Assembly: GCA_033765305.1 (NCBI GenBank) | Contig: JANRID010000064.1 | Coordinates: 1-36,064 of the forward strand | Length of the DNA stretch: 36,064 nucleotides | Direction of reading: 5' to 3' | From: RDXT01 sp033765305 | GTDB lineage: Bacteria > Bacteroidota > Bacteroidia > J057 | Part shown: positions 30,992 through 36,064 of the stretch, piece after piece | Layout: every line of letters begins with the position of its first letter | Numbering within the stretch: the stretch's first letter is position 1 | The notes under the pieces: generated by a model | The model's input: only the letters and a program-made list of their open reading frames with translations | Databases searched by the model: none | Told to the model about the DNA's origin: nothing | Program-made: the position numbers and the translations under genes

Positions 30992-31372
30992 ATGTACAGC
31001 GTCACCATCCGCGATCACGCCATGATCGCCCATTCCCTGCCCCACCCTGCCTTCGGTCCGGCCCAGCAGCTGCACGGCGCCACCTACATCGCCGACGCGG
31101 AATTTTCCAGCCCGGCGCTGAACGACCACCAGATCGTCATCGACATCGGCCTGGCCCATCAGCTGCTGTCGCAGGCGCTGGAGCCGCTCCGGTATCAGAA
31201 CCTGGACACCCTGCCGGAGTTTGCCGGCGCGCTCACCACCACCGAGTACCTGGCAGCCTATGTGCACCGCCGCCTCTGCAGCCTGCTCGGCGGGCGCTTT
31301 CAGGGGCGGCTGAAAGTCACCCTGCACGAGTCGCATGTGGCCTCCGCCGCGTACGAAGCGCCGGCAGCATGA
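30992..31372 (+). CDS. 6-pyruvoyltetrahydropterin synthase-like protein with altered active site
   Basis: A 126-residue T-fold protein of the PTPS/QueD family. Anchors: His14 in IAHSL and His28 in LHGATY (two zinc ligands), IVIDIGLA (48-55, for the usual VVDFGDLK), TTTEYLA (82-88) and the pterin-anchoring Glu113 in VTLHES. However, the third zinc His is Ala30, no Cys precedes LHG, and the catalytic Asp-His pair is Arg67-Tyr68 (LRYQNLD). So it is unlikely to run the known PTPS or QueD reaction. From memory, actinomycete proteins share these same substitutions and gene neighbours. The stop overlaps the glycosyltransferase ATG (31369-31372), indicating coupled translation. Confidence 0.88.
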   Translation: MYSVTIRDHAMIAHSLPHPAFGPAQQLHGATYIADAEFSSPALNDHQIVIDIGLAHQLLSQALEPLRYQNLDTLPEFAGALTTTEYLAAYVHRRLCSLLGGRFQGRLKVTLHESHVASAAYEAPAA

Positions 31373-32361
31373 AGGCGCCGCTCCCCTGGGCGTTTCTGAT
31401 TCCGCCTGCCGGCATGCTGTCCGGCGGCAATCTGTACAATGAGCGGCTCATCGCCGCCCTCCAGGAGGCTGGCGTGCCGGTGCTGCGCTGCGCCGATCCG
31501 GCGCAGCTGCCCGCCGCCGGCACCTGCTGGGCCGACACCCTGCTGCTGGACCGGGCCGTCGAAATTCCGCCGGGCCTGGCCCGCATCCTGCTCGTGCATC
31601 ACCTGGACAGCCTCTGGCCGCCGGACCCCGGCGGCCAGTCCGCCGCCCGCGACCGCCGCCGCCTCGCCGGCTTCGATGCGCTGCTGGCCACCAGCAGCTT
31701 CACGGCGGAATACCTGCGGACCGGCCTTCAGCTGCCCCAGCCGGTGTATACGGCGGAGCCGGCCCCGCATCCGGGCATCCGGATGCCGGAAACGCTGCGG
31801 GCCGCAGCGCCCGTCTCCGCCCTGATGGCCGCCAACCTGATCGAGCGCAAGGGCATCCTGCCCCTGCTGGAAGGGCTGGCGGCAGCCGGGATTCCGCCCG
31901 GCCTGCCCTGGCGCCTGACCCTCTGCGGCAGCGATGGCCACGAGCCCGCCTACGCGGAGGCCTGCCTGCGCCTGATCCGCAGCCATCCTGCGCTGCGCGC
32001 GCATGTGCGCTGGATCGGCTCCGTGCCGCCCGGGCAGCTTCCGGACTATTATCACGAGGCCAACGTCTTCCTCTCGGCAGCAGGCATGGAAACCTTCGGC
32101 ATGGCCCTGCAGGATGCCGTGCAGGCAGGCCTGCCGGTGCTGGCGGTGGAAGGCGGCTTTGCCGCCCGGCACCTGGCCGAAGGCATCACCGGCCATGCGG
32201 CAGACAGCCCGGCGCAGCTGGCCCGGCTCCTCGCGGAGCTGATCCGGCATCCTGCACGGCTGGAGGCGCTCCTGCGCGGCGCGGCGCAGCACCGGCCCTG
32301 GGCCGGGCATACCTGGCAGTCCGCCGCGCAGCGACTGCTTTCCCAGATTCCACCGGTCTGA
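31369..32361 (+). CDS. Glycosyltransferase family 4 protein
   Basis: A 330-residue GT-B retaining glycosyltransferase. N-terminal: AFLIPPAGMLSGGNLYNERL, with the SGGN motif of GT4 acceptor loops. C-terminal: ANLIERKGILPLLEGL (donor phosphate Arg/Lys), WIGSVPPGQLPDYYHEANVFLS and METFGMALQDA, the E-x7-E site with the second Glu as Asp. It is short for GT4 and has no signal or membrane segment, so it acts in the cytoplasm. It is translationally coupled to the PTPS-like gene and is followed after 10 bases by a methyltransferase. Acceptor and sugar are unknown; context points to the small molecule handled by the PTPS-like protein. Confidence 0.92.
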   Translation: MKAPLPWAFLIPPAGMLSGGNLYNERLIAALQEAGVPVLRCADPAQLPAAGTCWADTLLLDRAVEIPPGLARILLVHHLDSLWPPDPGGQSAARDRRRLAGFDALLATSSFTAEYLRTGLQLPQPVYTAEPAPHPGIRMPETLRAAAPVSALMAANLIERKGILPLLEGLAAAGIPPGLPWRLTLCGSDGHEPAYAEACLRLIRSHPALRAHVRWIGSVPPGQLPDYYHEANVFLSAAGMETFGMALQDAVQAGLPVLAVEGGFAARHLAEGITGHAADSPAQLARLLAELIRHPARLEALLRGAAQHRPWAGHTWQSAAQRLLSQIPPV

Positions 32362-32371
32362 CACTCAACTC

Positions 32372-33256
32372 ATGAGCGGATTTTCCACTGCATGGCTGGA
32401 CGCCCGCTACCGGGCAGATGAAGCTGCCCGCAACCCGGAGACCGAAGCGGCGGTCTGGTCCATGTGCAGCGGCATCCAGCCGCTGCGGGTGCTGGACCTC
32501 GGCGCCGGCACCTGCGCCGCATTCCGGCATCTGGCGCCCCGGGGCCCGGCCCGCCAGCGCTGGACCGCGCTGGAGCAGGATCCGCTGCTCCTCGGGGCTG
32601 CGCAGCAGCTGCTGCCCGGCTGGGCAGCCGGCGCCGGCTACACAGCCGGCCCGGACGCCGGAGGCTGGGCCTTCCGCAGCAGCAGCCAGGCGCTGCATCT
32701 GCGCATGATCGGGGGCGACCTGCACAGCGGAGCAGCCTGGGAGGCTGCCGGGCCGCAGGATCTCATCGTTGCGCATGCGCTGCTGGATCTCTGCAGCGCG
32801 GAGCAGCTCCGGGCGCTGGCCGCCCGGATCAGCGGGCAGGCGCAGGGGCTCTATGCCCTCCTCAATTACACCGGCATGCGGGCCTGGCCGCAGATGCCGG
32901 AGGACGGGGCCGTGTTCGGCTGGTACGAAGCGCACATGCAGCGCCCGCAGCCCTTCGGGCGCGCATGCGGGCGCGAAGCGCCCGCCGTGCTGCGCGAAGC
33001 CTTCGCTGCGCTGGGCTGGCAGGTGCGCAGCGGCGTCAGCCGCTGGGTGCTGGGTCCCGGCGAACAGGCGATGCACGCCTTTCTTCTGGGGTTTATGGAG
33101 CAGTCCATCCCTGAAATGGCCGAAGGCCCCGGCGGGCTGGCGCTGTTCCGGCGCTGGCTGGCCGCCCGCCGGGCGCAGTCGCAGGCGGGGCAGCTCACGC
33201 TGGACGTGGAGCACGAGGATCTCCTGGCCGCAGCGCATGGCCTGCTGCCGGGCTGA
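32372..33256 (+). CDS. Class I SAM-dependent methyltransferase
   Basis: A 294-residue Rossmann methyltransferase. Motif I is RVLDLGAGTCAAF (about 38-50) and the motif II acidic residue lies in WTALEQDPLLL; motif IV is probably DLIVAHALLDL. The N-terminus STAWLDARYRADEAARN and the middle YTGMRAWPQ with DGAVFGWYEAHMQ look lineage-specific rather than like ubiquitous methyltransferases such as UbiE. The C-terminal 100 residues are helical. Last gene of the PTPS-like/GT4/methyltransferase run. Its TGA stop (33254-33256) lies inside a strong hairpin. Substrate unknown. Confidence 0.88.
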   Translation: MSGFSTAWLDARYRADEAARNPETEAAVWSMCSGIQPLRVLDLGAGTCAAFRHLAPRGPARQRWTALEQDPLLLGAAQQLLPGWAAGAGYTAGPDAGGWAFRSSSQALHLRMIGGDLHSGAAWEAAGPQDLIVAHALLDLCSAEQLRALAARISGQAQGLYALLNYTGMRAWPQMPEDGAVFGWYEAHMQRPQPFGRACGREAPAVLREAFAALGWQVRSGVSRWVLGPGEQAMHAFLLGFMEQSIPEMAEGPGGLALFRRWLAARRAQSQAGQLTLDVEHEDLLAAAHGLLPG

Positions 33257-33275
33257 GCCTCAGCCGGGCAGCAGG
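33241..33275. terminator. Long hairpin spanning the methyltransferase stop codon
   Basis: CCTGCTGCC plus GGCTGA pair with TCAGCC plus GGCAGCAGG, giving a 16-position stem with a single G-G mismatch (33250 with 33266) and a three-base loop (33257-33259). The methyltransferase stop is in the 5' arm. The convergent oxidoreductase gene ends at 33287, so the structure can end transcription from both sides. There is no long T tract. Confidence 0.7.
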
Positions 33276-33286
33276 CGCCGCAGGGG

Positions 33287-34603
33287 TCAGAGCTTCATTT
33301 CCCAGCCGGGCTCGTAGGTCCGGCTCCAGTACTGACGCATGATCTCCGCATCCTGGATATGGCCGGTGGCGGGGTCGCAGATGAGCGTCTGGCCGCTGCG
33401 CTGGGCGATATTGCCCAGCATGGGCAGGGCCGTCGAGACATAGGCCTCGGCAATCGGCGAGTTCAGGCGGGCCTGGCCGCGGATGGCATCCACGAAGTTG
33501 ACCAGGTGGCCCAGGTCGAGCTGCTCGGTCGGGCTGACGGGGTTGGCGGCATCCACCTGCTGGCGGCTGGTCCAGGAGCGGAGGGGCTTGTTGTCCAGGT
33601 TGTACACCGTAAACTCGTCGCCGCCCGGATACACCATCGAGCCTTGTTCCCCGTAGAAAATGACCCCGCGCCCGGAGCCTTCGATGGGCAGGTTGTTGCA
33701 GCTGCGGCCCTCCCAGGTGAGGGCTTTCCCGCCGGGGAATTCCATCGTGATTACCTGGGTATCAGGCGTTTCCCAATCATCCTGAAAAGCGTAGCGGCCG
33801 CCTGCGGAGGTGACGCGGGACGGGAAGCCTGCCTGCAGGCCCCAGCGCATGACATCGATCTCGTGGGTGCCGTTGTTGAGGGCTTCGCCGGTGCCCCAGT
33901 GCCAGAACCAGTGCCAGTTGTAGTGCACGAGGTTGTCTCGGAAGGGCTGCCGGGGCGCCGGGCCCTGCCAGAGGTCGAAGTCGAGGTGGGCCGGCACCGG
34001 CGCGCCCACCACGCCCTTGCCGATGGGCCCGCGTTTGTTGGCGTACCAGCCTTTGGCGAAATAGACCCGCCCGATGATGCCTTCATGCAGGGCCTGCATG
34101 CCTTCGGTCAGGTTGGGAAAGGAGCGGCGCTGGTTGCCCATCTGGATCAGGGCGCCGTAGCGGGCGGCAGCCTGCACGAGGAGTTCTCCCTCCGCCGGGT
34201 TGTGGCAGCAGGGCTTTTCGACATAGACCTGCTTGCCGGCGGCGGCAGCCATCAGCGCGGCGGGCGCATGCCAGTGGTCGGGCATGGCGATGACCACGGC
34301 ATCGAGGTCCTTGCGCTCCACGAGCTTGCGGTAGTCGCGGATGCCTTTGGGGCGCTTGTGGCCAGCCTGTTCCAGCTCGCCGAGGGTGCGCTCGAGCACG
34401 CGCTCGTCCACGTCGCAGATATAGGCTACCTCCACATTCGGGATGGAGGCGCAGAGCCGGGCCAGAAAGGCGCCCCGGCTGTTGGTGCCGGCGACGCCGA
34501 CGGTGATTTTTTCACCGGGCGGGCCGTTGAAGGCCAGCAGGGGCCCGGCGGCGGAGGCCAGGGCCAGCCCGGCGCTCGATTGCAGGAAGGATCGGCGGTT
34601 CAT
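33287..34603 (-). CDS. Tat-exported Gfo/Idh/MocA family oxidoreductase
   Basis: A 438-residue NAD(P)-dependent dehydrogenase fold. The N-terminus NRRSFLQSSAGLALASA is a twin-arginine signal, so the protein is exported folded with cofactor. The Rossmann motif is VGVAGTNSRG (about 35-44), followed by CDVDE, then VVIAMPDHWHAPAALMA and YVEKPCCHN, the family EKP motif. HYNWHWFWHWGTGEALNNGTHE and the C-terminal cap are typical of secreted Bacteroidota members, some of which are glycosidases rather than dehydrogenases. The substrate, probably a sugar, is not assigned. It is 42 bases downstream of the thioredoxin-like gene on the same strand. Confidence 0.93.
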   Translation of the reverse strand: MNRRSFLQSSAGLALASAAGPLLAFNGPPGEKITVGVAGTNSRGAFLARLCASIPNVEVAYICDVDERVLERTLGELEQAGHKRPKGIRDYRKLVERKDLDAVVIAMPDHWHAPAALMAAAAGKQVYVEKPCCHNPAEGELLVQAAARYGALIQMGNQRRSFPNLTEGMQALHEGIIGRVYFAKGWYANKRGPIGKGVVGAPVPAHLDFDLWQGPAPRQPFRDNLVHYNWHWFWHWGTGEALNNGTHEIDVMRWGLQAGFPSRVTSAGGRYAFQDDWETPDTQVITMEFPGGKALTWEGRSCNNLPIEGSGRGVIFYGEQGSMVYPGGDEFTVYNLDNKPLRSWTSRQQVDAANPVSPTEQLDLGHLVNFVDAIRGQARLNSPIAEAYVSTALPMLGNIAQRSGQTLICDPATGHIQDAEIMRQYWSRTYEPGWEMKL

Positions 34604-34645
34604 ACAGGGAGGGGATTGGAGTAGCAGCGGGCAGGTGGCCGGAGC

Positions 34646-35827
34646 TCAGCGGCGTCCGCTGCGGATTTGCTCCAGCAGGGCTTCGGTGTCTTTGACATCT
34701 TCGCCTGCGGCCTTACCCGTTTCGATGGCGCGGACAGCCCACTGGTCGGCCTCGTCGGTCCGGCCGGTTTTGAAGAGCAGGGCGGCATAGGTGTCGAGGT
34801 ACATGTAGTCCGGGGTGATGGACACCACCTCCAGCATGTGCGCAGCGGCGGCGGCCAGCACGTCCTGATCGTCGCTTTGCTTGTACAGCGTCCAGGCGAT
34901 GCCGTTGATCTGGCTGTGGTTTTCATAGCCGGAGAGGCGCACGAGCTTGTCCAGGCTGGCGCCCATGCGCTTCCAGTCGCCGGTGCGCTCGTAGTATTCC
35001 ATTTCCATGCCGAGCATCGACTGCTCGCGCGCCTTGCCTTCGCCGGGCAGGTAGGTGCTGGCGAGCTGCATGGCCTGCCGGAAGGCGGCCTCGTCCTTCG
35101 TTTGGGCGGCTTTGCTGATGCGCTGCCCGATGAGCGAGGTCAGCTTGTCGTCCACCTCGGCGGCGCCGGCGAGCTTGCGGTAGCGGTCGAGCTGGTCGAG
35201 GAAGTGCTTCTCGTACTTTTCGCCGGCATTGAAGCGGGCGAGCACGGCCCAGGCAGTTTCGCTGTAGAGGTCCTTCTGCTGATCGAGGTAGGCGGCTACG
35301 ACATCGGCATCGGGCCATTTTCGCTTGTCGCCGGTGAGGAAGGACTGCTTGTAGAAGTCGGGGAAGCCGGGGTCGAGCTTGCCGGGGTCGCCGAAGGCGG
35401 GCAGCTGCCTGGCGGGGTCCATGGCGTCGCGGAGCTGCTGGATGAAGGCGCTGTTGTCCTCGTTGTAGCCGACGATGCGGGCGGCGAGGTAGCCGTCGGG
35501 GCGGAAGACGAGGATGGTGGGGTATCCGCTGACGCGGTATTTCATGCCGAGGTCCACGCCGATGCCTTTCTCGAAGTCGATGCGCATGGAGATAAAGTGC
35601 TGGTTGACGAAGGCGCCGACTTCGGGGTCGGGGAAGGTGTTTTTCTCCATGACCTTGCACCAGTAGCACCAGTCGGTGTAGGCGTCCACGAAGAGGTATT
35701 TGCCGCCTTGTTTAGCGGCGCTGCGGGCGGCGCTCCAGTCGCCGGTGAAGAAGCGGATGCCGGGCTGGGCGCGCAGGCCGGCGGCGGCGAGGAGGAGGGC
35801 CAGGGTGAGGATGCGGCGGAGCTGCAT
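34646..35827 (-). CDS. Exported thioredoxin-like protein with helical C-terminal domain
   Basis: A 393-residue product from the ATG at 35827. A signal peptide ends near RAQ (residue 20). The thioredoxin fold (about 25-145) carries WCYWC (Cys54 and Cys57, CYWC) and the cis-Pro segment VSGYPTILVF. Residues about 150-393 are helical, TPR-like (SETAWAVLARFNAGEKYEKH, DTYAALLFKTGRTDEADQWAVRAI). Such proteins act in periplasmic disulfide reduction or isomerisation in Bacteroidota. The longer open frame to 35884 starts inside heptamer repeat sequence, so the internal ATG is preferred. It is followed by the Gfo/Idh/MocA gene. Confidence 0.92.
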   Translation of the reverse strand: MQLRRILTLALLLAAAGLRAQPGIRFFTGDWSAARSAAKQGGKYLFVDAYTDWCYWCKVMEKNTFPDPEVGAFVNQHFISMRIDFEKGIGVDLGMKYRVSGYPTILVFRPDGYLAARIVGYNEDNSAFIQQLRDAMDPARQLPAFGDPGKLDPGFPDFYKQSFLTGDKRKWPDADVVAAYLDQQKDLYSETAWAVLARFNAGEKYEKHFLDQLDRYRKLAGAAEVDDKLTSLIGQRISKAAQTKDEAAFRQAMQLASTYLPGEGKAREQSMLGMEMEYYERTGDWKRMGASLDKLVRLSGYENHSQINGIAWTLYKQSDDQDVLAAAAAHMLEVVSITPDYMYLDTYAALLFKTGRTDEADQWAVRAIETGKAAGEDVKDTEALLEQIRSGRR

Positions 35828-35873
35828 GGGGATGGCGGTTATGTGCGATGCATGCAAGATAGGGGATGGGGCA

Positions 35874-36040
35874 GGAAGTAGCAAGTAGCAAGTATTCAGT
35901 GTGAGTAGGAAGTACTTAGTATCAAGTAGGAAGACTGCCCTGGGGGGTATTGAGTAGTGGGTATTGAGTAGTGAGACTGGCAGCGCTTTCCAAGTAGCAA
36001 GTATTCAGTATCAAGTCGTAAGACTGCAAGGCAGTGCCTG
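35874..36040. repeat. Degenerate heptamer array upstream of the thioredoxin-like gene
   Basis: Seven-base units of the form AGTAnnn run from just upstream of the gene start (35827): AGTAGCA, AGTATTC, AGTAGGA, AGTACTT, AGTATCA, then AGTAGTG and GGTATTG units, with AGACTGC/AGACTGG as a variant that recurs three times. The 7-base phase is preserved through most of the tract despite base changes. A GC-rich insert (around 35966-35984) interrupts it. Bases 36041-36064 are GC-rich, with a short GTGCC/GGCAC inverted repeat just before them, and show no gene. Confidence 0.85.
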
Positions 36041-36064
36041 CGGCACCGGACAGAGCCGGCGGCT

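Noticed and set aside
1..36064. CRISPR arrays, tRNA or rRNA genes, transposases, phage or defence genes
   Set aside because: I looked for spaced direct repeats, cloverleaf-like sequence, DDE or recombinase motifs and found none; the only repeats are period-7 tracts without spacers.

Overview
The window is a gene-dense, high-GC stretch of about 36 kb from a member of the Bacteroidota. Evidence for the phylum: two secreted proteins end in type IX secretion (T9SS) sorting tails (6289-8079 and 13654-15567), there is a propeller-OmpA lipid-envelope protein, Shine-Dalgarno sequences are weak or absent, and promoter-like TAnnTTTG elements appear where gaps allow. The high GC would fit lineages such as Saprospiria, Rhodothermia or Hymenobacter-like groups; I cannot resolve this further. 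No rRNA, tRNA, CRISPR, insertion sequence, phage or integrase gene is visible.

Layout. 1-316: heptamer repeats, the last of which runs into the stop codon of tolC. 315-2274 (minus): a TetR regulator and an outer-membrane efflux protein with no pump genes beside them. 2381-5572 (plus): two lipoproteins, an endonuclease/phosphatase-fold enzyme and a propeller-HEAT-cytochrome c fusion. 5592-6068 (minus): a Nudix hydrolase. 6289-11390 (minus): a tightly packed run of a small beta-rich protein, a multispanning membrane protein, an aspartoacylase-like amidohydrolase, an IMPACT/YigZ protein and a secreted zinc peptidase. 11559-13657 (plus): a flavin-binding PNPOx-like protein, an NADPH oxidoreductase and a membrane-anchored Rieske protein. 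13654-16971 (minus): a nidogen-domain T9SS protein, a membrane coiled-coil protein and a ChaN-like protein. 17152-19831 (plus): a cNMP/CBS/nucleotidyltransferase protein paired with a DEDDh exonuclease. 19835-22959 (minus): an ergothioneine operon (two DUF427 proteins, egtB, egtD). 23246-23824: a secreted Cys-rich unknown. 23913-26710 (minus): pyrE, a lone nuoC and a YjgR-type ATPase. 26778-33256 (plus): Nudix, propeller-OmpA, flippase, then a PTPS-like / glycosyltransferase / methyltransferase trio. 33287-35827 (minus): a Tat-exported Gfo/Idh/MocA oxidoreductase and a thioredoxin-like protein. 35874-36064: more heptamer repeats.

The most promising candidate for an undescribed system is 30992-33256: a pyruvoyltetrahydropterin-synthase-fold protein that lacks the known catalytic residues, translationally coupled to a GT4 glycosyltransferase and followed by a SAM methyltransferase, just downstream of a lipid-linked-sugar-type flippase. 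This looks like a small pathway making a glycosylated, methylated pterin-like or related metabolite; the product is unknown. Secondary points of interest are the heptamer repeat family at both window ends, the DUF427 genes in the ergothioneine operon, and the isolated complex I subunit gene.
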